DNA of 64,000 nt, taken from Sambucus nigra (Eukaryota > Streptophyta > Magnoliopsida > Dipsacales > Adoxaceae). The position numbers were made by a program, and so were the translations under genes. Below the pieces are notes generated by a model. That model saw nothing but the letters and a program-made list of their open reading frames with translations. It had not been told where the DNA came from and searched no databases. The stretch covers positions 105,221,967 through 105,285,966 of the forward strand of contig OX422216.1 of assembly GCA_949130495.1 (NCBI GenBank). Direction: 5' to 3'. Each line of letters begins with the position of its first letter. Within the stretch, counting starts at the first letter, position 1. This document shows, in pieces, positions 10,381 through 21,222 of the stretch.

Positions 10381-12342
10381 TCAAAATGTACTGTTAAATC
10401 AGTGCTCACAAACATGAATGTGAAAGGACACTTTGATAATCTAAATTTATAGTTTGATGTATTGAGGGTATCAAACTGTTATAAATATGTATATTTTGTT
10501 GCTAATGCAATGTTTTCTATTTTTTTCCCAGGTAAATTCCAGCTTTATGAAGTCTTTTACATACACTGTTAAAATCAAACAAGTTCTCTCTCAAAATGGT
10601 ATTTATAGTTTTGTTAACACTGACATGCAACTTTTATATATTTTTGGTAATTTTTTTATATCAACAAATAGGTGTGAGACAAGCACAGTTAACTATGTTT
10701 TTAGTTCTAACCCTGAAATGATTAGCTACCACTTTTCCCCAACAATGTGCATGACACAAAATACAGTTAATCCCAAATAAAAAAGTAGTTGGTCACTAGA
10801 TTTCTGTTGACCATTACTCACGACAGTTTTCTTTGAGCCAGTGACAATCGAAAATCTTCATTGAGTGTTTCCCCCTTTGATTACCTCTACAAAATCCTTA
10901 ATATCTTATGTTTGCTTCATAACATGCCATCCAGGTTGGTAACTTTAGGAGACTAATTATGTGTATGAATTTGTTCTTTAATCAAATCATGTCTAGCTAA
11001 ATTCCCAAGGGATGGGGTACATGAACTCAATCCGAGGCAAATTATTTACGTAGAAAATAGAGGATAAATTAAAATACTGATCGAATCGTGAATGAAAATT
11101 ATACAAACATTGTCAATCTTTTGATCTCTCTTGCCCTAGGTACTTGAGATGTTTAAGAACGCTTTGCGAGTATAATTGTCGTTGTCATTTTATATGTTAG
11201 ATTATAAGATCGAAATTTTAGAATGGGATACTATAATTTTACATTGAATTACAAGCTAGGCATATTATGGAAGAGTCGGACTTATATAAAAATCATTTTC
11301 AATAATCTTGATTTCTCCATTATTTCGCCCAAATTAAACATATAAATTTGAAATGTATAGTGAAATGAATTAAGTGTTGTATTTATAACATTGAACGACT
11401 TTAAATCCAACAATATCACATCCATATCATGTTTATTTCATAGGAGATTTTTCTCTCTTGGTAAGAAATGCAACGAAAGTTTATATAAATTCGGACGTTC
11501 CACCAACTAAAGAATTTTTGGCCTGGTAAGATATAATAATTCCCAATTTATTCATAAAACAAATACTTATCATTTCTCTTTTCTCATCTTATTTCTGAAT
11601 TTCATGATCATTGCATATTTAATCATCTCGCATCAACAAATATTGATGATTATATATTTCAAACTCGGTTTGTTCACACTCCAACCATATCATAACAATA
11701 CCATATACGTTGACAACACTTACTTTGTTTCCATTTTGAATCTAATGAATTACATAAAAAAAAATTCTCCCTTGCCCTATGCATTACAATTGCCCCATCT
11801 CAGTTCTTTAACCCTAATGCAGTCCACATTTACAAATATACGACTCCATTTGGAAATGCTTCTTACTCACTACATACATTTTTCTCATTTAATTACTTCT
11901 ATTATTTTCCATAAAGACATTGATAATTCATTCCCTGTTTTTGCCTATGCTTGATCGATTCAATGACTACCCACTAATTAATTTAATATTTGTCATTTCT
12001 CTCAGATTCTTAATTTGCTTTCTTATTCTAAATTTTACTCTTTTCAATAGGAACTCTAAATTAATCCTTTCATACATTATTATCATTTAAATACACTAAT
12101 ACATTCTGCAATCATTCATTCATTACCTCATTTGACAAACTGAACTCATTTCTATTAAATACTATTCCTGATCCATATATGTTAAACATACCATATTATC
12201 ATATATTCTCCTCTCCCAACTTAGACTAAAACGGTTGCAATCTTGGAAGGAATTTTCCGGTTATACACACATATACATCCATATGCGGACATTTTATTCA
12301 ACCTAATTACTATATCTTTTTTTTTTGTTCAAACTGCATTCC

Positions 12343-12379
12343 CATTCTCCCTCTTAATATGGCTTCTGCTTTCTTAACT
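12343..12379 (-). repeat. Short second copy of the exonuclease/KH gene's 3' coding end
   Basis: The stretch CATTCTCCCTCTTAATATGG and the following CTTCTGCTTTCTTAA copy 12592-12629 with few changes, 249 bp away. Read on the minus strand it encodes KKAEAILRGRM, the same residues as the end of the KH fragment. Confidence 0.75.
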
Positions 12380-12572
12380 TATGAGTACTACAATATTTTA
12401 AAATTGAGGTTAACTTAATTCCAATTCCAATACCAACACCACTTTTCCAATAGTGACAAGTTTCATTTTGGTATCTGATACTATAATTTTTTTTTATAAA
12501 TTTAGGATAAGAGAGCCACGTTTGTTTCAGTAAATCTTATTTGGAAGCCACAATGCATTAAATGCAAAAGGA

Positions 12573-13220
12573 TCAATATGTGTTTCCTGGCATCCTCCCT
12601 CTCAGTATGGCTTCTGCTTTCTTAACCTGCTTCACAGGTGCTAAAACAAATACCGTATCAGGTGGCCCCTTTGCTCCACCAATTAGGATTTCTACATTGC
12701 AAGATTCCTTGATTGACAAGATGGAAGATCCTTTTCTACCAATAACACATCCCATTTTACAAGGAGAAATGTTGAGAACTGAGACGATCTCCTCTTCTGG
12801 AGGATTCCCTCCCATAGTGAAGTTATTTGGAATCGAAGGAATTGATGGCCAATCTTCGCATTCATTGTCATTGATGCGAAAACATCGACAATATAGAGAA
12901 CCACAAACAAGTTTCCATAAGGATCTGTCATTCAACTTCTCTATCATTTTATGGTAAATGTAAGGGAGAAATCGAACGTCATCTGCGGCTACATGGACCA
13001 TTAATTCAAACAAGGGTCTGTACGTCCAAAAATTAGGATTCTCTCTTAGAATGGTGCGGACTTCTTTCTTTTCAACATATGATATACCATAATAGCAACG
13101 GTCGGCAAGGAGTCCCATAAAAGAAATGCAGTCAACAGACATTCTTTTTCGTCCATGTTGTTCCTCTATCAGATTATATGCGACCTGAGTGTCCATTATA
13201 TTGTGCAACTTGATATCATA
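12573..13220 (-). pseudogene. Captured fragment: 3'-5' exonuclease / KH-domain protein, C-terminal half
   Basis: On the minus strand an open frame of 211 codons (211 residues, stop TGA at 12573-12575) starts with KLHNIMDTQVAYNLIEEQHG, typical of the DEDD-type 3'-5' exonuclease domain (DTQxAY). It continues through FWTYRPLFELMVHVAADDVR and ends with a KH RNA-binding domain holding the GxxG loop (GCVIGRKGSSI) and VKKAEAILRGRM. This order is that of the plant exonuclease/KH-domain protein family (Arabidopsis At2g25910 type). The N-terminal half is missing: coding sequence runs to within a few bases of the Helitron 5' end at 13221 and does not resume beyond 19008. It is uninterrupted by stops, so the capture may be fairly young or from a processed copy. 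It opposes the Helitron's own strand. Similarity is recognised from memory and unconfirmed by search. Confidence 0.8.
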
Positions 13221-14470
13221 TCTCTATACTACTATAAATGCTTTACAAGCATTTACCGTCCCTTCTCAATGCAAGTATCCACGTAAGTAAGTCTCCCTTA
13301 CTAATTTCTAAGATGCGTAATAGCTCTATACAACTCTTTCCACATCAGTCTCGACCTTTCATCTACCTGCTTGAATAAGCCACCAGTCTAAGAAGATCTC
13401 TCCTCATTCTCAATTCAATTACATTTTCCATTCCTCTACCCTAAAAACTAAAACATTTGCTTTTGCCACACGAATATTGCTTCGTTTCCACCACAAAAGC
13501 AAACATGCCTCTCCTTTATGCCACTTTGTGAGGTTGTGAATGGTGAAAATCTTTAAGGATTAGTTAATGATCTCTTCTTTCCCTTTAAGGGGGATATCAT
13601 TCGGATCTTGCAAATAAACCTGGTACTACCGCTGCCTTGACCCCTAAATCAAACCTTTATATTCTCTCTCTTTATTTCATATTTTTTATTCTCAATTACG
13701 CTTTTGATTTTGTGAATGATGTTGACTGAAGGTAATGGAAAATTTAGAAATTCACCCCATTGATGTGATTATGAATTCAGTGATTGTGCTTAATTGCAGG
13801 TGTGAGTCCATGGGAGACAAATGGATCGCTAGGGGTTTATAATTTCATGTTGTTTAAGAAGTCGCAGGAGGATGGGAAATCAAAGAAGATTACAAGGAAG
13901 AATCTAGAAATGGGAAGGCGTCTCTTAGTGATTGGCTTTCCTGTTTCTTGGATTCCATCTTGGATGTGGTTTGTAGAGGTTTTTTATGGGATTTAGTGTT
14001 GAATGCCTAATTTGGGGTGTTTTGGGCGCATGGGTTATGAATTTTAATGTTGATAAATGTTGAAAACTTCTTAGCTTACGCAATCCATTCCGTCAAGGTT
14101 ACAAAAATCCTTATCTCTTCCTAATTTTGTATCTATGTTTTTTGTTATTAGGTGTTTGAAGATATATCTAGCTGATTTTTTGTTTGTCTTGGCAACTATC
14201 ACTTCGTAGAAAAAAATGGCAACTCACATAAGAGGTCTTAACTCTTGAGTGCCTCCAACGTCCCCATATAGCAACACGCGAGTATAAAAAAGAACAACAG
14301 AGGCCGCCCCTGTTCTATTCGTAAGTTTGCATATATATTCTGTTTCCTTTTTTGTTGTTGGTTTCCTTCTTTTTATCTGAATTTTGAGATTCGATGTTCT
14401 ATTTGTTCTCTTTTTAGAGAGTGGAGAACACAATCACTACTGTATGTATATGTTATCTCATTTAATAGTT

Positions 14471-14511
<41 letters not shown>

Positions 14512-14749
14512 TTTTTGGGTCCCATTGCTTTTTTCTATGAAATATTGGTTGGGAAGAATAATGTCAGATTCAACAATGTCCCATTTCCAGATGTGGTATC
14601 ATAAGAAAATGTCGCTAAATCTATGTCGAATTGGTACCCTCAGTTTGTACATATATTATCATACTAATTGACAATACCATATTGTTTAATCAATTTGTCT
14701 ACTTAAATATTGAGGGTACCAGATTGAGAAAAAATTATAGACGAACTTC

Positions 14750-15041
14750 GTTAGAGGTTATGTTCTAAATTAAGGACATTAAGTGTTGGAAAGATGTTTT
14801 AGAAATGAAAACTATTGAAGATAACTGCAATGAGGCATGTATATTTACAATTTTCACATGCTGACCTAAAAACGTCTCTAATCGACGAGTAGATTTATTA
14901 AAGTTTATAGTTATTATGGTTAGAGGTTGTGTTCTAAAATAAGGATATTAAGTGTTGAAAAGATGATTTAGATATGAAAACTATTGAAGATAACTGCAAT
15001 GAGGCCTGTATATTTACAATTCTCATATACTGACCTACAAA
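14750..15041 (+). repeat. Tandem duplication, period 170 bp
   Basis: Units at 14750-14875 and 14920-15041 share GTTAGAGGTT(A/G)TGTTCTAAA, AAAACTATTGAAGATAACTG and CAATGAGGC(A/C)TGTATATTTA. Divergence is a few per cent by eye. Non-coding, inside the inner Helitron. Confidence 0.85.
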
Positions 15042-15409
15042 CGGTAAAGCTTTATCATCATAAACAATAACTAGAAACTCCTAACCATTGAATCTTCTAC
15101 CTCGAAATTAATGCTATTAGGAGTTAGACTACCCATCCAATTACATAATTAGTATCTAAGTGGCCCCCAATATATACATATGCTCTGATACTATTGAATT
15201 CATTTTTCCAGTAAACATTTCCCAAGATCTTTTATAATTGTGCTACACACTGAGCAAGATAGAAGATGGTATTTACCCGTTAAATTTATTTAATGCATTT
15301 AGTGTTCGAGAAAATAGTTCATCAGGAGAATCTTGATTTCAAACTTACATAAAGCTTTTATTTTTGTATTATGCTTTTATAAGTAGAAAAAACTATAATT
15401 TTCCTTCAC

Positions 15410-16041
15410 AGTTGTTACTTTGAAGTTTTTATATTTTGATTATGAACTAAAAAATAAAGCATTATCTTTGAACCATTGGCATTCCATCCCTTTAATTTGG
15501 ACATTTTCATTATGAATCTGCCCGACATAGTAGTCTCCTGCCAACTCCATAAGAAAATGTTGGAACTTATCTTACCCTATACATACGTTGAATATGAATC
15601 TACTGATAATATATACATATGCTCTGATACTATTCAAGTCATATATAAAATCCTAAAACTTCTCAATATCCCATTATACATCAATTCTGAACTGAAAGTA
15701 AACCTCATGAGTGGAACAAGCAATCCCAACAAAGGGATCATCCCATATACGTCGATTTAGTCCAACAAATTGTCAAGATTTGACGTAACTTAGGATCATA
15801 AGAACAATTCTATATAAAACACGTAACAGAAGCTACTCCAAGAAGACTAATTACGGTCACTTCAAACAATTCAATTTTATAGCTGTTAGTTTCAACTTTT
15901 TATATTCTGATTTTAAACCAATAAATCAAACATTCCTTTTGAACCGTTGACATTCCATCCCTTTAATTTGGACATTATCGTTATTAATCTACGTACATAA
16001 GAGTCTCCTGCCAACTTGACAAAAAAAATATTGGAACTGAT
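15410..16041 (+). repeat. Older tandem duplication, offset 471 bp
   Basis: The blocks 15410-15567 and 15881-16041 share CATTCCATCCCTTTAATTTG, GAGTCTCCTGCCAACT / TAGTCTCCTGCCAACT and TATTGGAACT. The intervening copies of TATATACATATGCTCTGATA (about 15172 and 15608) belong to the same duplicated stretch. Non-coding, inside the inner Helitron. Confidence 0.75.
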
Positions 16042-18980
16042 AGGCTCTCTTACTCTCAGATGTTCCCTTACACACCCACATTATGGCATGATGCAATCCC
16101 TCATATAAGAAGTAAAATTACAGCAGCTTCTCCTTGCCTTTAGTAACTGTAAATATTTTGCCATCTGTACAAGTTATTGATGTTATTATCATGTTATTCC
16201 TCATAATGGTTATAGTTCACACAATGTATGTATTAAGTGAATAACATTTACTTCTTAACTCTTACCCGATTTACTCTTCTAACTACTGCTTTATAGATTT
16301 AACATTTATATTCCAATAACTTAGGTGTGTTGATTGTAATTAATAGCTCCGGCTTAATCATTTCAAATTCTTATCTCTTTCCCAATCTTCTTTTGTATTC
16401 ATTCACAATCAAATGAATGAATCACTCTTCATTTCCACTTTCTTCATTGTGGTCTCGCGTAATAACGCAGCTGCCAGTCAACCCTGGTCTAAGCCTCGCA
16501 CTATGGTTTCAGATCTAGGTTTTACACGGTTTCAATTATAATTTCAACTTTATTTTACTTTAGTTTTTTATTTCGATTTCCTTAGTGGTTGAATGGTTGT
16601 TTAGTTCATTTTTAAAAGGGCTTAGAAAAAATTGGGATGGATTTTACATCTTCTTGGACCAGTGCTGGCTAGAATAAAATGATATTTTTTTACTAAACAA
16701 AAACTTTAAGAGAAAACCACCAACCCTCACATTATACATTATACAAATATTTTTTTGTTTTTTTTATGGAAAGGGGAAAATATAAGAGTTAATCTGGAAA
16801 AATGATGGGAAGGGGAAGTGGGTGCAAATATGGCATTTCTCCACTCACTTAGAATCATAACTGGACCAAATCCACAAACCCCTGCACTGGTTCACTGTAT
16901 GTTTATGGATTAAATAAAGTCAATTGTATAACCGGAGGTATGTAAACCATTGAGCATTTGTTCGCGGCAAATTATTTTATGCCTTGATAATATCTTGTGA
17001 CTTTCGTCAGTGGTATCCCCACCTAACGCTTGATATTAGTAATTTTTCATCTTCTTTTACGTCCCAAATAATATTTCCAGGATTTGCATATATATGCAAA
17101 AATAAGTCACTGTTTCTCAGTATTAAAACTGTTTTTTTAATAGTTGGAGATGGTAGTGTCTCAGAAGTGGTGTGAGCGTGTTATTATATTTGGGATGTTG
17201 GAATTTTAAAGGCTTTGGTATTTCTTATTAGGAGATCGTGGTTTCCGAGATGGAATGGTTGAAGGTGTATCCATTTTTACTCAGAATCTAAATAAACACA
17301 TACAACTATTGACGTGTATGCTCATCTTTTCTCTTAAAGGACCAAGAAGAAAAAAATGGAGGATGAATGAAGAATTATCCATCGTAGTCTCCATGGCCTA
17401 TGTGTGTGTATGTTGGTCATGGTTTGGTTTGTAAATGAAAATTCACTATTCCAGCAACATTGATGCCGATCACTATCCAAACCTTCGGATTCGATACATC
17501 GCTTTTTCCCACCTTTAATTTTTTTACATCATCAGGGGAATGACTTGAGACCTTTTTGATTTATTATTGATGGGTGTTTATTTTTAAGAAGTTGGTGAAA
17601 TGGGGGGTTTTCTGTTTTGTGGGGGGTGTAAGAAAAGGAGATTTTGACTGTTCACAGTTAACTATGTCTTTCATGTATATTAAGAACAATTGTGTTGTTC
17701 ACAATTTATGACTAAGTCAATTTTTTAAGGTCATTACGAAAGAGTAGTGATTAATTGTAAAGAAAATTTAGATTTTTTAGATTTGGGTCCAATTATTAAT
17801 TGAGCTCTGTAATGTGCTTTCGTTACGCTTTTTATCAACATTTTAAATTGGATTGATCTTCTAGGTTGGTTATTATAACTCATGTATCTTGTGATTTATG
17901 TTTTTACTAATTATATTGATTGTGTTTTTACATTATTTGTTAAATGCATTTGTGATACTACTTTTAAGATTTTATGCATTGATTGTATGATTCATTTCGA
18001 TAACATGTTAAAATAAATTGTATAGAGTTTTTATACAATGATCACCTTATTATTTGTTCTTTTTGTTGTTTTGATTGGTTGATTTTTCTTTGGTGTGCAT
18101 CATCCAAAATCTTTGTTCAGTGGTCCTTGCTCTCGGTGGGGTTAGGGATCTACACTCTATATCTTTGGCCTCTCTATATCTTTCTATATGTTTTATCTGT
18201 TAAAAAGTAACAGACCGCCTACTTACAAAATCTCAGTGTTACTTTTTACATTCTCAAAACAGGGATTAATGGACTTGATATCTACAACTAGGAAATTACA
18301 AATAGATTCACGGGAATCATTGCCCAATTACAAGGTAAATCAAAAAGTTCTACCTACTTTTTTGTATCAAAATTCTGAACTAATATATTACGATAAAGTC
18401 GTTTGATATAAGGTTGTCTATCTATAACGAACTTTGTGATAGAAAATTTCGGAGCCCTGCCTTCATATTTGGTGGAATGCGGCGTCTTCTGTGGCCTTGC
18501 GTCTATCTCGAGCTATAGTGGCATTGAAGGAGAAGCGGCATATATAGATATGCAAAGAGACGCAATATGGTGTTCAAAATTATTCCATTGTATTTCAATA
18601 AATATTTATGTGGAATTTTTTACTCCGCACCTTCTATTTATTAGTATGTATATATTTTTATGTTAATATGTTCTTTCAACATAAAAATTAATGCAATTCT
18701 TTAGCATATATGTTACAATTGATCTTGTACGGGTTTTGGATATAAATAACTATATCGAGACTGGAGAGTTTTTATTATAGTATCTTGGGCATTGTAATTG
18801 CTACGTTTGTTGTCCCCATTGGGTGTGTTTTGGTTGTGAGAACCACTCACCAACGAGAAGCCCATTTTTAATTTGTTATATCTTCTTTATGTACGTAAAT
18901 AAGGTATACTCGGGTGGAAAGTTAGTTGTTGTTGAATGCTTTTTTACTCAACCATAGATCAACTACCACCGATAGCATAC

Positions 18981-19008
18981 CCCGCGCATCGCGCGGGTTT
19001 ACATCTAG
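18981..19008 (+). other. Helitron 3' terminator hairpin and CTAG end
   Basis: A GC-only 7-bp stem CCCGCGC/GCGCGGG with loop ATC is followed by TTTACAT and CTAG, then host T19009. It is strikingly GC-rich against the local AT background. Confidence 0.92.
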
Positions 19009-19975
19009 TGTATATATGTGTTAATGAATGATTCTAATGTGTGAAATCAGCAAATATGTAAATATTGGTAAACAACATAACTTTAGGGGGTAAAGGATTT
19101 ACTACCAAAACAGTGGATATAAAATACTATTAATTTGTGTAAGTTATTTAATAACGTATTGTGTGGACGATACGGGTCTTCTCCTACGGGTTAATATTTG
19201 TACTATAGACATCTATGACCTAGTTGGAAATATTATAGATGACTAGGTCAGGTTGGACGTACGCTAGGTGTGCACATTAGTGGAGGGTGAGAATCTCAAG
19301 TGAGAGTTCGGAACTAACATGCACATAATAATTACATCTTTGCAGTTTTGAATACTTGCTATAACAAATATTTTGACAAATTGGGCTCTGACCCGTTCCC
19401 TCTTATTTATCCTCTTTTGCTATATTTATATTATACCAGGTGTCCAACCACAGGGTCACCACCAAACTTAGACACGTGGATCATTCGACGAGATACAACT
19501 ATTGTGGAAGCTGTAGGTTATTGATATTAGACACTGCTATCTCTTCATTCTATTCCTAGCTCAAACCTTTCATTTAAGGCATGTGTCGCCCGCTTCCAGA
19601 CTAACTATTTCAGGGATTTTATTTTTATTCGCATTTCCTTACTGTTGGATTGAGTATTATGATACTTTGGTTTTAGACTTTGAACTGGAATGTTTTATCT
19701 AGTCTCATTTATTTCAGTATTTGATTCATGTTCAGTATTTATTCTTGTGGAATGGAATTGGCTTATATAATAAAGCATGGAATTTATTAATGGATTAATT
19801 GGGTATAATTAATTTGGGAAAACGTTTTGACACTTAGCTTAATTAATTATTAGGTGATTAATAATGAAAATTATTTTCGATAGTGATGCTAAGAATGAAC
19901 CAACCAGACACTTTGATTTTAATTTAATAAAGGACTGATCACCCGGTATTTAATTAGGCGGTGTGTCACAGATAC

Positions 19976-20780
19976 CATGGGGACAAACATTCAAGGTGTG
20001 CTACTAACCCTTTTTCTAAGGATGAGGTGGAAAATAATAATGTAACCCATACCTCTAGGCGCATGCTTGGTAATGTAGGGACCCAGACAACTAAGACCTG
20101 GAAATCAATTATTACCAAAGATAAGGAGACTAATTTCAAACTATCCTATCACAAACCAACTATTGAAGATGATAGACTTCAAGTCAAGACACCAAATGAG
20201 GTAGCCAAGGTTGTCTATATACAATGGGAGTGTACCCGTGTGGGGTTTTTTCTCGGTAAGAAACTCCCCTACACATTGATTAACAACATAGCTCACAAAC
20301 TTAAGGACAAGTTTGGTCTCTCCAAAGTTATCTCCAATGATGATGGATACTTCTTATTCAAGTTTGACAACTCTAAATGTAGAGATGGATTGGTTAAAAA
20401 ACAACTATGGAACTTTCTGGGCAATGACATCATGCAACAAAAATTGCAACTTGATTGCAAATTCTCTAAAGACATAGTAGACAAAGTATCTATTTGGGTC
20501 ATATTTTATAACATTCCCATGTAATACTGGATTGCTGAAGGTTGCAGTTACATTGCTAGTGTTGTTCCAGTCCCCATTTATGCTGACTCTATCATTGAGG
20601 AATTTAGAAGAATCATCAATGATGGGATATGCATTAAAATTAAGGCCCAATTTTAATATCCTAGGACCATAGACCTTATTATGGAGGGTGGAGATACTAC
20701 CTCTATTAAGGTTTAATCTCAATCTATGTCTTATTTATGTAACCACTACATTACCTTTGGTCATTCTCTTTCTAAATGCT
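19976..20780 (+). pseudogene. LINE ORF1, DUF4283-like domain and CCHC knuckle, broken
   Basis: The continuation of ORF1 holds the DUF4283-like core (VGFFLGKKLPYTLINNIAHK, GLSKVISNDDGYFLFKFDN, VSIWVIFYNIPM). A stop at 20522-20524 follows, then IASVVPVPIYADSIIEEFRR-like text with further stops. The knuckle near 20738 reads CNHYITFGHSLSKC. Other copies have CSHC, so one zinc cysteine is changed to tyrosine. The protein normally coats LINE RNA. Confidence 0.82.
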
Positions 20781-21222
20781 AGTTAGATAGGTGGTTGATA
20801 AGAAATACTATACCAATGAAGAGACGAATGGGAACAATACTAAACCAGCCACTAAAAAGAAACCCAATAAAGAATGGACTCATGTGAATGGCAAGGCTAG
20901 TGGGAAGCCTATGTCATCTACTTCTAGTGAGGTCCTAGCACTAAAAAAGATAGCCTTGGTGGATTAAGCTCAGTTGTTTAGGAGATTCCCTTATCCCCCA
21001 TGGTGAAAACTACTAATTCATTTGAAGCTTTAATTACGAAGGAAATTAAGGAATTGGATAATGAGGCTACCCCAAAACCATCTGGTATTACGCTCGAAGT
21101 AATTTTTATGAATGAATTAGCTTACAAGGGAAAGAAAGTTATCACTCCTAAGACCATCATATAGTATAACAGTGGAAAAAGCAAGAAAAAGAAGAAATCA
21201 TGGGGAAGCAATAACATTCCAA

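Larger units (their letters stand above)
8525..19008 (+). mobile_element. Composite Helitron with captured gene fragments
   Basis: The left end is A8524 then TCTTTTATTACTATAAAATGC; the right end is hairpin CCCGCGC ATC GCGCGGG (18981-18997), seven bases, CTAG (19005-19008), host T19009. Joining 8524 to 19009 gives GCGACTGTA then TGTATATATG, matching the uninterrupted LTR copy (GTGACTATGTATGTATATA near 55214), so these are the outer limits of one insertion. Inside, at 13221, is a second 5' end of the same family. Shared blocks are ACTATAAA(A)TGC, TATCCACGTA and TTTCTAAGAT. No Rep/helicase is seen. Cargo: an FTR variable-chain fragment (about 8640-9042, plus) and an exonuclease/KH fragment (12573-13220, minus). 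Confidence 0.8.
13221..19008 (+). mobile_element. Inner Helitron, sharing the 3' end of the composite
   Basis: A13220 is followed by TCTCTATACTACTATAAATG, a classic plant Helitron 5' terminus. The only downstream terminator I can find is the one at 18981-19008. Contents: AT-rich DNA, tandem repeats, an (AT)n tract at about 14474-14508, and small open frames (13784-13996, 18188-18406, 18436-18666) with no recognised domain and no conserved neighbours. I do not call them genes. No Rep/helicase frame is present, so it is non-autonomous. Confidence 0.8.
2657..19970 (+). mobile_element. Solo LTR of a long-LTR retrotransposon, split by Helitrons
   Basis: The LTR starts TGTAATACCTCG at 2657 and ends GGTGTGTCACA at 19970. 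It is flanked by the 5-bp target duplication GATAC (2652-2656 and 19971-19975), as integrase-inserted LTR elements are. Only about 3.05 kb is LTR: 2657 to about 4719, 8498-8524, and 19009-19970. The rest is two later insertions. The order is supported by the related, uninterrupted copy at 54122-56279, which runs straight through both breakpoints (ATGATTATTTATATA, GCTGTGACTATGTATGT, then the 3' portion). No internal retroelement genes remain, so it is a solo LTR left by LTR-LTR recombination. The superfamily cannot be proved without internal genes; Ty3/gypsy is likely from length and ends. Confidence 0.92.

Noticed and set aside
12573..13220. A functional exonuclease/KH gene
   Set aside because: Only the C-terminal half is present and the sequence upstream on its strand is a Helitron end.
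15172..15640. GCTCTGATAC motifs like the complement of a tRNA-Met primer site
   Set aside because: They are part of a local duplication, have no LTR end beside them, and match only about ten bases.
13221..19008. Inner Helitron as a separate later insertion into the outer one
   Set aside because: The bases after 19008 are LTR sequence, not the continuation of the exonuclease fragment at 13220, so no empty site supports it.
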